In this document: one piece after another, positions 1 to 6,469 of the stretch
Layout of the letters: every line of letters starts with the position of its first letter
Numbering within the stretch: the stretch's first letter is position 1
From: an uncultured Opitutaceae bacterium
GTDB lineage: Bacteria > Verrucomicrobiota > Verrucomicrobiia > Opitutales > Opitutaceae
DNA: 44,861 nt
Reading direction: 5' to 3'
Assembly (NCBI GenBank): GCA_903891325.1
Contig: CAITEC010000022.1
Coordinates: forward strand, 1-44,861
Position numbers and translations under genes: made by a program
Notes under the pieces: model-generated
Databases searched by the model: none
What the model saw: the letters and a program-made list of their open reading frames with translations, nothing else
Told to the model about the DNA's origin: nothing

Positions 1-1
1 A

Positions 2-124
2 CACCGGCGCCTTAAATCTATCCTCGAGGAGATGTACCGTCTCACCCGCCAGATCATGCGTCTTCGATTCCCGGATACCGAACGCCGCAAGCCCCTTAAT
101 AAAAAAGTTTTACGCCTTATCTAA
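2..124 (+). CDS. C-terminal fragment of an unrecognised protein (cut by window edge)
   Basis: An open frame enters from the left edge and runs 40 codons to a TAA stop. The visible peptide is basic and helix-prone, with many Arg, Lys and Leu residues (for example YRLTRQIMRLRFP). I do not recognise the family, and the start and most of the protein lie outside the window. That it is coding is inferred only from frame openness and charge pattern. It could be the tail of a mobile-element or regulatory protein, but nothing visible decides this. Confidence 0.35.
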   Translation, partial: HRRLKSILEEMYRLTRQIMRLRFPDTERRKPLNKKVLRLI

Positions 125-140
125 GCGCCATTCGGGTCAT

Positions 141-172
141 GCTTCGTATTGTGCTTTGACGGCCCGGCTTCG
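141..172 (+). repeat. Partial copy of nested palindromic repeat family A
   Basis: The stretch reads gcttcgtattgtgct, then tttgacggcccggcttcg. It matches 1200-1243, which carries the same two blocks separated by an 11-base insertion. Only the left arm of the palindrome is present here, between the truncated frame ending at 124 and the gene ending at 187. It is a degenerate fragment of the family seen at 1122, 1230 and 1692. Confidence 0.6.
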
Positions 173-186
173 GCCCGATTTGCCCA

Positions 187-735
187 TCACTCAATTGCCA
201 CTCCGGTCGTCTTCCAGAACTCCAAAATCTCACGCTCCTTTTCGGGATCCAAGAAGAGCCTGGCCAACTCCTTGTCCTTTCCGTTTATGACCAGCACTCG
301 GAGACCATCCATCGAGACCAATTTGGCCGAAGTGACACCATCGATCCGGATTCGCGTCGCCGATCGCCCGGTTCCAATGACTATTGTCGATGTTGAGAGC
401 ACAATCTGCGTCTTATAAAATGACCCAATCCAGCTGAACGCAGCAATCAACCCGATGAATGCGGCGGCGAACCCGAGGCTCGAGGTCCAGTCCGGACCCT
501 GGATTCCTCTTTTGCCGGTGTGAATGACAGCAGGGAGGACCGCCCCCATAATGAGAAGTATCGACAATGTCCGAAGCCGATTGGCCTTCCATCGCCAGCG
601 GGCTCCGGCCACCGGTTCAGGCCAAGAGATCCAAGGGCCGCTGTTTGGTAGCAGCCGATTGTACCAATTGTTGAATCTATCGTCCCAAGCCATTTTGCGC
701 GTATAGGGTGGCGGACGGGTCGCGCCGCTATTCAT
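187..735 (-). CDS. Small membrane protein with a cytoplasmic PH-like tail
   Basis: A 182-residue protein. After a hydrophilic N-terminus of about 50 residues there are two hydrophobic segments at about 55-72 and 88-107. The C-terminal half is a run of short beta strands (TQIVLSTSTIVIGTG, ATRIRIDGVTSAKLV, LRVLVING) ending in a helix, which resembles bacterial PH-like membrane-anchored domains (inference from pattern only). The Met at 735 gives a full-length protein. The gene is less GC-rich than the rest of the window, as are its surroundings, so recent arrival is possible. Function is unknown. Confidence 0.6.
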   Translation of the reverse strand: MNSGATRPPPYTRKMAWDDRFNNWYNRLLPNSGPWISWPEPVAGARWRWKANRLRTLSILLIMGAVLPAVIHTGKRGIQGPDWTSSLGFAAAFIGLIAAFSWIGSFYKTQIVLSTSTIVIGTGRSATRIRIDGVTSAKLVSMDGLRVLVINGKDKELARLFLDPEKEREILEFWKTTGVAIE

Positions 736-796
736 TAACTCCCGCGATTTGGCACTTTGGAAGCCTGGAGTGATCTATGGGGTGGCGTCGTGCGAC

Positions 797-1045
797 TCAT
801 AGGTGCTTTCTGGCGAAAGCGCGGCCGGAGTGGGCCTTCAAGTAGCGTTCGAATGCGGAGGCTCGGGACGCGTCGGCGAACGCTATGACGGTTTGGATTT
901 TCCAGGGGGCGTGGGCGGCGGTGTGGGGATTGCCGCCTTCGTTGTGCTTGGCGAGACGGGATTGGAGGTCGGTGGTCAGGCCGGTGTAGTGGCGGTCGGG
1001 GAAGCGTTCGGATTGGAGGAGGTAGACGTAGTGGAAGGGGGGCAT
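797..1045 (-). CDS. GIY-YIG domain protein (UPF0213-like)
   Basis: An 82-residue single-domain protein. The N-terminus HYVYLLQS followed by HYTGLTTDLQSRLAKHN is the GIY-YIG core of small stand-alone members, in which the first triad reads YVY and the second YTG. The conserved Arg (SRLAKHN) follows, and the helix near the C-terminus carries FERYLK, where the family has its acidic metal ligand. Members of this group are putative DNA-processing nucleases without added domains, and their cellular role is mostly unknown. The length is normal. It stands alone 61 bases downstream of the PH-like gene start on the same strand. The next feature upstream is a cluster of palindromic repeats next to tmRNA. 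Confidence 0.88.
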   Translation of the reverse strand: MPPFHYVYLLQSERFPDRHYTGLTTDLQSRLAKHNEGGNPHTAAHAPWKIQTVIAFADASRASAFERYLKAHSGRAFARKHL

Positions 1046-1121
1046 GCTTGGATTGTGGCAAGGGCAGTGGGTATCGGGTCTGCTGCGGCTTTCTCGGCCT
1101 GGCTTGGTCCTCTCATCTGTT

Positions 1122-1173
1122 GACGGCCCGGCTTTGCCCTTTTGGGACTACGCCGGGGCAAAATTTTAAGGCC
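1122..1173 (+). repeat. Palindromic repeat family A, copy 1
   Basis: It begins gacggcccggctttg and ends cgccggggcaaaatttt-aaggccg. The outer arms (gcccggc with gccgggg) can pair, and a short inner hairpin ccctttTGGG sits between them. The same outer blocks recur at 1230-1285, and inverted at 1692-1736. Confidence 0.7.
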
Positions 1174-1229
1174 GGCCCCTTTTGGGGGCTCAAACTGTCG
1201 CTTCGTATCGTGCTGCTGGGGGTGCCTTT

Positions 1230-1285
1230 GACGGCCCGGCTTCGTGCCGCGTAGCGGCACTTCGCCGGGGCAAAATTTAAGGCCG
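1230..1285 (+). repeat. Palindromic repeat family A, copy 2 (nested hairpin)
   Basis: The outer arms cccggc (about 1234-1239) and gccggg pair. An inner perfect 7-base stem, gtgccgc/gcggcac with loop gta, occupies 1244-1260, and ttc spacers mirror each other between the two stems. It shares gacggcccggctt at the left and cgccggggcaaaattt-aaggccg at the right with copy 1. Its right end merges into the tmRNA terminator hairpin. Confidence 0.75.
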
Positions 1286-1310
1286 CCCTTGGGAGGCGGC
1301 CTTAAATTTT
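1272..1310 (-). terminator. Intrinsic terminator of tmRNA
   Basis: Two perfect 16-base arms (1272-1287 and 1295-1310) flank a 7-base loop. The stem core is ggccgcc/ggcggcc and the outer part is AT-rich (aaaattt/aaatttt). Read on the minus strand, the hairpin starts at the last base of mature tmRNA and ends in a T run, the normal form of a factor-independent terminator. Confidence 0.85.
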
Positions 1311-1664
1311 GGAGGTGGCGGGAGTTGAACCCGCGTGCCCCTGACCTTTGCGCGCCGCGTCTACCTGTTTAGCGTCGGTTTTATCTCGCCGGGACTACGC
1401 GACGACGCGCGCTTAATTCCCAGCCAACTCCCGGGTGAAGGTACTGGTGGGCGGCCCGCGAGTGGCTCCGCACACTATGCCTGCTGTCGTCGCAAGCTTC
1501 GGCTAGCAGGTGTCGCCGGGCTCGCGTGACCGCATTTTTAGGCGGCCATTAGCATTTCTTCGTCTTTGCCATTTATTTGTTTTCGAAGGGGTTTTAACGA
1601 GAGACCTCCGACTCTCGACAGGCAGCAGCGCACTCCAACCAAGGGTCGAATCCGGAACACCCCC
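1310..1664 (-). ncRNA. ssrA: Transfer-messenger RNA (tmRNA)
   Basis: On the minus strand the RNA begins GGGGGUG at 1664 and ends CACCUCC plus discriminator A at 1310. These form a 7-pair acceptor stem with one G-U pair. The 3' end has the T-arm GCGGGTTCAACTCCCGC, the same as in E. coli tmRNA, and the 5' end has GGATTCGACCC, the usual degenerate D-region. No CCA is encoded. An internal frame ends ATG GCC GCC TAA (stop at 1538-1540) and gives a tag ending MLMAA. With GGC at 1568-1570 as resume codon the tag is GKDEEMLMAA, ten residues like that of E. coli; resumption one or two codons earlier is possible. The 355-base length is normal. The RNA rescues stalled ribosomes and tags their products for proteolysis. 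Confidence 0.96.
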
Positions 1665-1697
1665 GATTTTCTCGCTACCACAAGTAGCGAGAAAATC
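1665..1697 (-). promoter_or_regulatory. Perfect 14-bp hairpin abutting the 5' end of tmRNA
   Basis: The arms gattttctcgctac (1665-1678) and gtagcgagaaaatc (1684-1697) are perfectly complementary around the loop cacaa. The hairpin touches the predicted first base of mature tmRNA. It could be a 5' processing structure in the precursor, or a terminator for transcription coming from either side, since both strands end in a T run. It lies in the 316-base gene-free stretch 1665-1980, which otherwise holds only repeats and no supported gene. Confidence 0.55.
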
Positions 1698-1736
1698 GCC
1701 CCGGCGTAGTCCCGCAAAGCGGGACAAAGCCGGGCG
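1692..1736 (-). repeat. Palindromic repeat family A, copy 3 (inverted)
   Basis: The reverse complement reads gcccggctttg, then an inner perfect 7-base hairpin (gtcccgc aaa gcgggac on the plus strand, 1709-1725), then ctacgccggggcgatttt. The ends match copies 1 and 2 while the inner hairpin differs in sequence but not in form. Copies therefore flank tmRNA in opposite orientations. Confidence 0.7.
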
Positions 1737-1880
1737 CCTCCCGCCCAAAACAGCAGCGATCACAGTCCCCAAAGGAGACCGCAAAGGAATATTGGACAAA
1801 GACCAAAGCATCAGCGCGATGCGGTCAAAGAACAGGAGGGTCAATGTGCCCGCCGCAGGGGGAAATTGCAAGCGTCCGGA

Positions 1881-1910
1881 ATCCGGCCTCTAGGAGGCCG
1901 GCTACATCGA
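1881..1910 (+). repeat. Partial palindromic repeat family B (GTAGCCGG family)
   Basis: It reads atccggcctctaggaggc followed by cggctacatcga, a short palindrome ggcctctaggaggcc with one flank. It matches the right half of the full copies at 15532-15610 and 26361-26455. It lies upstream of the glycosidase gene. Confidence 0.65.
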
Positions 1911-1980
1911 GCCGCCGAAATCGAGCCAGCGCGGAACCAGTATTGAGAATTCCCCAATCCCCCGAAACACTCCCACCCCA

Positions 1981-4629
1981 ATGACCCCCAGAGTCTCACG
2001 GCGGGATTTTCTCGCCACCGGGAGCGCGCTTGCGACAGTCGCCTTGATGGCACCCCAACGAATTCTCGCGGCGACGGCGGGTTCCTCGGCTTTCGAGAAA
2101 CTCATCCCGCCTGACAAGCGGCTCGACCCAAAGTGGGTCGCCTCCCTCTTCGCCCGGGGTACGCCGAAGGTTCACTCGGGGGATGAGCTCAAGTTCATAG
2201 GGATGCCTGTCAGCGGGCTCTGCTCCGGGCACCTTTACCTCGGAGGGGACGGGAAGATCTGGCTTTGGGATATCTTCAACATCTACCGCTATACCTCGGA
2301 CGCGGAATACAAGGACCCCATCAAGCCCTTCTACCCGGTGTCCCAGGGATTCGCGATCAGGGTCGGCGAACCGGGAGGGGGGGAGCCAAAGACCTGGACC
2401 CTGGATGCCCAGGGCTTTCCCGCGGTCACCTTCCGGGGGGAATATCCCATCGGTATCGTCGATTACCGCGACGCATCCTGCCCGGTCACGGTCCGGCTCG
2501 AGGCGTTTTCGCCCTTCTCGCCGCTTGATACGGACGATTCGAGCCTGCCGGCCACGATTCTGCGGTTCACCGTCCGAAATCCCGGCGCAAAGCCGGTGAC
2601 GGTCGACTTCGGCGGCTGGCTGGAGAACAGGGTCGGGATCCAGACGGAGACGCTGGCACAGGGCTTTCGAAGGACGCGGGTTGTCCGCGAGCCGGGACTG
2701 CTCCTGGTGGAGGGGAGCGTCGAGCCCGACCGGAGCGCCCCGGGGTCCTTTGACGGGTTTCTCGACATCGGAACGCTCGGGCTCGCACTGCTCGAGGCCC
2801 AGGATAGCGACCGGGCCACGGCCCAGGTGCACGGGGAAGTCCCGCACAGCGTGTTCACCGGCGACCCGGTGGCGGAGGCGCAGGTGCCCTTCTATTCGGA
2901 GTGGTACCCGGGCGCCCGGTTCACGGGGGCGATCACCCGAAGCCTGACCCTGGCGCCGGGGGAGGAGTCCGTGGTCACCTTCGCGATCACCTGGCATTTT
3001 CCGAACCTGCGGGTCAGGAAGGTCCACCGGGCGTCGGGCCGGTTCTACGCGAACCGCTTCAAATCGGCCCAGGACGTGGCGGGGTATCTTTCGAAAAACC
3101 ACGGGCGGCTTCATGAGCAGACCCGGCTGTGGCGGGACACCTGGTACGACTCCACCCTGCCCTACTGGTTTCTCGACCGGACATTCGCAAACGCATCCAC
3201 GCTTGCGACCTCCACGGCGTTCCGGTTCTCGAACGGGCGGTTTTACGGCTGGGAGGGCGTGGGCAACTGCACGGGGACCTGCACGCATGTCTGGAGCTAT
3301 GAGCAGACGATGGGACGGCTCTTTCCCGAGCTCGACCGGGCGCTCATGGAGCAGGCCTGCTTCAACCCCGGTGTCGCGCTGCATCCCGACGGACAGATCA
3401 ATTTTCGGGATGAGACGATGGGAATCGCGGTCGACGGCCAGGCAGGGACGATCCTGCGCGCATATCGGCTGCACCAGATGTCAGCCGACGGGGAATTTCT
3501 CCGGAAGAACTGGCCCCGGATCAGGCTGGCCGTCGCCTGGCTCATGGAGCAGGACACGGATGGCGACGGGATCCTCGACCGCAACCAGTCCAATACCCTC
3601 GACGCGGAGTGGTACGGGAAGATCGCGTGGCTGAGCGGGCTGTACATCGCCGCGCTTCGGGCGGCCGAGGAAATGGCAGTCGACCGCAAGGACGCGGCCT
3701 TTGCCGCCTCGTGCCACGCGCGGGTGGAAGCGGGGCGAAAGAACATCGTCGGCCAGCTCTGGAACGGGCGCTACTTCATCCAGACCGTCGATCCGAAGCA
3801 CGAGGGTGTGGTCGGATCCTATGCCGGGTGCGAGATCGACCAGGTCTTCGGGCAGAGCTGGGCGTTCCAGGCGGGCCTGGGCCGGATCCTTCCCGAAGCG
3901 GAGACGCGGGAGGCGCTGCGCTCGCTCTGGCGCTACAATTTTGCAACCGATGTCGGACCCTACCGCGCCGTGCACAAGGACGGGCGCTGGTTCGCCATGC
4001 CCGGGGAGGCCGGGCTCCTCATGTGCACGCAGCCGGACGGCACGGACCGGGACTTCAAGGATCCCCCGGGTTCCTGGACCCAGGTCTACCTGAACGAGTG
4101 CATGAACGGCTTCGAGCACCAGGCCGCCGGGCACATGATCTGGGAGGGGCTGGTCCTGGAGGGGCTCGCCGTGGAGCGGGCGGTCCACGACCGCTACGAC
4201 GCGGCGAAGCGCAACCCGTGGAACGAGATCGAGTGCGGCAACCACTACGCCCGGTCCATGGCAAGTTTCGGGGTCTTCCTCGCGGCCTGCGGGTACGAGT
4301 ACCACGGGCCGAAGGGCAGCCTCGGCTTTGCCCCGAGGATTCATCCCGAGGATTTTCGGGCCGCCTTCGTCACGGCGGAGGGCTGGGGCTCGTTCTCTCA
4401 GAAGATCGACGCGGCGGGTCACGCCGCGGCGGTCGAGTTGAAGCGGGGCTCGCTCTCGCTGCGGACCCTCGCGCTTGCGACGTCCCGGGCCGTCGCAACA
4501 GTGGAGGTTCGGCTCAACGGCGGGGTGATTCCCGCCGGCCACCGGCTCGACGGCGGGCGCCTGGTCCTGGAATTCCCCACCGACATGCGGCTTGTGGCCG
4601 GGGACCGGCTCTCTATGTTCGCCACCTGA
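1981..4629 (+). CDS. Tat-exported GH116-like beta-glycosidase (GBA2-type)
   Basis: An 882-residue protein. The N-terminus SRRDFLATGSALATVALM is a twin-arginine signal with an Ala-rich cleavage region near 30, so it is exported folded. Residues about 70-400 form the beta-rich N-domain typical of GBA2 relatives (GMPVSGLCSGHLYLGGDG near 79). The rest is an (alpha/alpha)6 barrel with NPWNEIECGNHYARSM near 746. By rough alignment to GH116, Glu425 (YGWEGVG) sits at the nucleophile position and Asp541 (NTLDAEWYG) at the acid/base; both are inferences. The family cleaves beta-glucosides, beta-xylosides or glucosylceramide-like substrates, and the substrate here is unknown. It leads a three-gene cassette with an RbsD-like protein 17 bases on and an MFS transporter. 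No strong ribosome site is visible before the ATG, but the Tat motif fixes the start. Confidence 0.88.
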   Translation: MTPRVSRRDFLATGSALATVALMAPQRILAATAGSSAFEKLIPPDKRLDPKWVASLFARGTPKVHSGDELKFIGMPVSGLCSGHLYLGGDGKIWLWDIFNIYRYTSDAEYKDPIKPFYPVSQGFAIRVGEPGGGEPKTWTLDAQGFPAVTFRGEYPIGIVDYRDASCPVTVRLEAFSPFSPLDTDDSSLPATILRFTVRNPGAKPVTVDFGGWLENRVGIQTETLAQGFRRTRVVREPGLLLVEGSVEPDRSAPGSFDGFLDIGTLGLALLEAQDSDRATAQVHGEVPHSVFTGDPVAEAQVPFYSEWYPGARFTGAITRSLTLAPGEESVVTFAITWHFPNLRVRKVHRASGRFYANRFKSAQDVAGYLSKNHGRLHEQTRLWRDTWYDSTLPYWFLDRTFANASTLATSTAFRFSNGRFYGWEGVGNCTGTCTHVWSYEQTMGRLFPELDRALMEQACFNPGVALHPDGQINFRDETMGIAVDGQAGTILRAYRLHQMSADGEFLRKNWPRIRLAVAWLMEQDTDGDGILDRNQSNTLDAEWYGKIAWLSGLYIAALRAAEEMAVDRKDAAFAASCHARVEAGRKNIVGQLWNGRYFIQTVDPKHEGVVGSYAGCEIDQVFGQSWAFQAGLGRILPEAETREALRSLWRYNFATDVGPYRAVHKDGRWFAMPGEAGLLMCTQPDGTDRDFKDPPGSWTQVYLNECMNGFEHQAAGHMIWEGLVLEGLAVERAVHDRYDAAKRNPWNEIECGNHYARSMASFGVFLAACGYEYHGPKGSLGFAPRIHPEDFRAAFVTAEGWGSFSQKIDAAGHAAAVELKRGSLSLRTLALATSRAVATVEVRLNGGVIPAGHRLDGGRLVLEFPTDMRLVAGDRLSMFAT

Positions 4630-4646
4630 TTTCGGCCACCCCACCG

Positions 4647-5180
4647 ATGAAAAACCACGCATTCCTGATTGTTGTCCTCGCCCTCGCGACCATTGCACAG
4701 CCGCTCCGCGCCCAGGATTGGCGCCAAAAAGTCCGGGATGAGCTTCCGGTCCTCGGGCACCGCAATTGGATCGTCATCGTCGACTCGGCCTACCCCTGGC
4801 AGGTGAGCCCGGGGGTCGAGACCGTTGAGACCAACGCCGCGCTGCCCGAAGTCCTCAAATCCGTCCTCCAGTCACTGGCCCAGGCCCGGCACGTCCGGCC
4901 CAACGTATTTGTTGATGCGGAGCTCAGCCGGGTGCCCGAGGCGGACGCGCCGGGAATCACCGCCTACCGCGCCCAGCTCGCGAAGACCCTGGAAAACGCG
5001 ACGGTGACGCCCCTCCCGCATATGGAGCTGATCGGAAAGCTGGATGAGGCCGGGAAAACCTTCCACGTGCTGCTTCTCAAGACCAACCTTTGCCTGCCGT
5101 ACACCTCGGTCTTTCTCCAGCTCGATTGCGCGTATTGGAATGCTGATGCGGAGAAGCGGCTCCGCGCCGCCAAGCCCTAG
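4647..5180 (+). CDS. Secreted RbsD/FucU-like sugar mutarotase or pyranase
   Basis: A 177-residue protein with a signal peptide (FLIVVLALATIAQPLRAQ, cleavage near 23). The mature start LGHRNWIVIVDSAYP matches the RbsD/FucU motif LGHGDxIVxxDAxFP. His38 and Asp46 are eight apart, as are the catalytic His and Asp of RbsD. The C-terminal PYTSVFLQLD resembles the family's closing Tyr-containing strand. RbsD/FucU proteins interconvert pyranose/furanose forms or anomers of ribose or fucose in the cytoplasm, so an exported member is unusual. The place between a Tat glycosidase (17 bases upstream) and an MFS permease (14 bases downstream) suggests it conditions the released sugar before uptake. Fold assignment is moderately sure; activity is inferred. 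Confidence 0.65.
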   Translation: MKNHAFLIVVLALATIAQPLRAQDWRQKVRDELPVLGHRNWIVIVDSAYPWQVSPGVETVETNAALPEVLKSVLQSLAQARHVRPNVFVDAELSRVPEADAPGITAYRAQLAKTLENATVTPLPHMELIGKLDEAGKTFHVLLLKTNLCLPYTSVFLQLDCAYWNADAEKRLRAAKP

Positions 5181-5194
5181 GCGCTGACCGATCG

Positions 5195-6451
5195 ATGGAC
5201 AACGCCGCGGGTCCCGCAGAGATCACGATCAGCAAGTCGAAGCGAAGGCTCACCCTGTCGGCCGCGGTCCTGGGCTGGCTCTTCGACGGCTTGGAGATGG
5301 GGCTTTTTCCCGTCATCGCCCGGCCCGCCCTGCAGGAACTGCTCGGCCTAAAGGGCGACCAATTGGTCGGAATTTGGATGGGCCGGATCACCGCGGTCTT
5401 TCTCTTCGGCGCCTCCGCGGGGGGCGTCGTCTTCGGGTGGCTGGGCGACCGGATGGGCCGCGTCAGGGCGATGTCGCTGAGCATCCTCACCTACTCCCTC
5501 TTCACCGGTCTTTGCTATTTCGCGCACACCCCGTGGCATCTCGCCTTCTTCCGGTTCATGGCGGCGCTGGGGATGGGCGGGGAGTGGTCGCTGGGGGTCG
5601 CGCTGGTGATGGAGACCTGGCCCTCGCATGCCCGGCCGTGGCTTGCCTCGGTGATCGGTGCCGCGGCCAATGTCGGATTCCTGTTGATCGCGGTCATCAC
5701 GCTCATCCTTCCGGTCGGCCCGCATTCCTGGCGCTGGGTCATGCTCGTGGGCGCAGCGCCGGCGCTTTTGACCTTTTTTGTCCGGATCTTCGTCCCGGAG
5801 TCCGAGCGCTGGCGGCATGCGGTCGAGCGGATCGAGGTCCACCCTTTCCGCGAAATCTTCCGGCCGCCGCTCGTCCGCCCGGTGCTGATCGCGATCATCC
5901 TCACCTCGGTCATCCTGATGGGAACCTGGGCCTCCGTGCAATGGATCCCCCTCTGGATAGGCCGCCTGACCAACGGCACCGCACCCCATGCCATGGCGAT
6001 GAGCCAGACGATCGGCGCCCTGGGCGCGATCTGCGGATGCATCTGCGGGCCGCTGATTGCGCATGCCTGGGGCCGCCGGAGGTCGTACTTCGCGCTCTGC
6101 GCGCTTTCGCTGTGCAGCTGCGAGGCCCTCTTCCTCTTCGTCCATCACTACGGGGCAGTCCTGCTGGTCGCGGCCTTCATCGTGGGCTTCTTCACGGCGA
6201 CCTTCTATGGGTGGCTCCCGCTCTACCTGCCCGAGCTCTTCCCGACGCGGGTCCGGGCGACGGCGCAGGGCCTAAGCTACAACTTCGGCCGGATCTTCGC
6301 GGGCATCGGGGCCCTGGGCGCCGGAAACCTGGTGAGCCACTACGGCGGCGACTACGCGCAGATGGCCGCGCGGATATCGTTGGTGTACGTGGTCGGCATG
6401 ATCGCGATTTGCTTTGCGCCGGAGTCGAAGGGCCTCGTGCTGCCCGACTGA
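5195..6451 (+). CDS. MFS sugar/metabolite:H+ symporter
   Basis: A 418-residue polytopic protein with about 12 hydrophobic segments. The loop between segments 2 and 3 has the MFS signature GWLGDRMGRVRAM, and a related copy (AWGRRRSYF) follows segment 8. MGGEWSLGVALVMETWP in segment 4 and LPELFPTRVRATAQG near segment 10 are typical of the metabolite:H+ symporter/SV2-like branch. The N-terminal helix signature LGWLFDGLEMGLFP fits this branch. It is the last gene of the glycosidase cassette, so the likely cargo is the sugar or aglycone released outside. Its end lies 18 bases from the convergent TPR gene with no clear terminator between them. Confidence 0.88.
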   Translation: MDNAAGPAEITISKSKRRLTLSAAVLGWLFDGLEMGLFPVIARPALQELLGLKGDQLVGIWMGRITAVFLFGASAGGVVFGWLGDRMGRVRAMSLSILTYSLFTGLCYFAHTPWHLAFFRFMAALGMGGEWSLGVALVMETWPSHARPWLASVIGAAANVGFLLIAVITLILPVGPHSWRWVMLVGAAPALLTFFVRIFVPESERWRHAVERIEVHPFREIFRPPLVRPVLIAIILTSVILMGTWASVQWIPLWIGRLTNGTAPHAMAMSQTIGALGAICGCICGPLIAHAWGRRRSYFALCALSLCSCEALFLFVHHYGAVLLVAAFIVGFFTATFYGWLPLYLPELFPTRVRATAQGLSYNFGRIFAGIGALGAGNLVSHYGGDYAQMAARISLVYVVGMIAICFAPESKGLVLPD

Positions 6452-6469
6452 CAGCCCGGCTTACGAAAA

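Noticed and set aside
1503-1871. A 122-codon minus-strand frame covering the tmRNA 5' half and its upstream hairpins
   Set aside because: It overlaps tmRNA and palindromic repeats, has no recognisable domain, and its openness is explained by RNA structure and GC content. The hydrophobic N-terminal part was considered as a gene remnant, but nothing supports it.
1996-3474. A 492-codon open frame antisense to the GH116-like gene, and many similar long antisense frames elsewhere
   Set aside because: High GC makes stop codons rare in antisense frames; the sense frame has clear family motifs and the antisense peptides are Pro/Arg/Gly-rich without domains.
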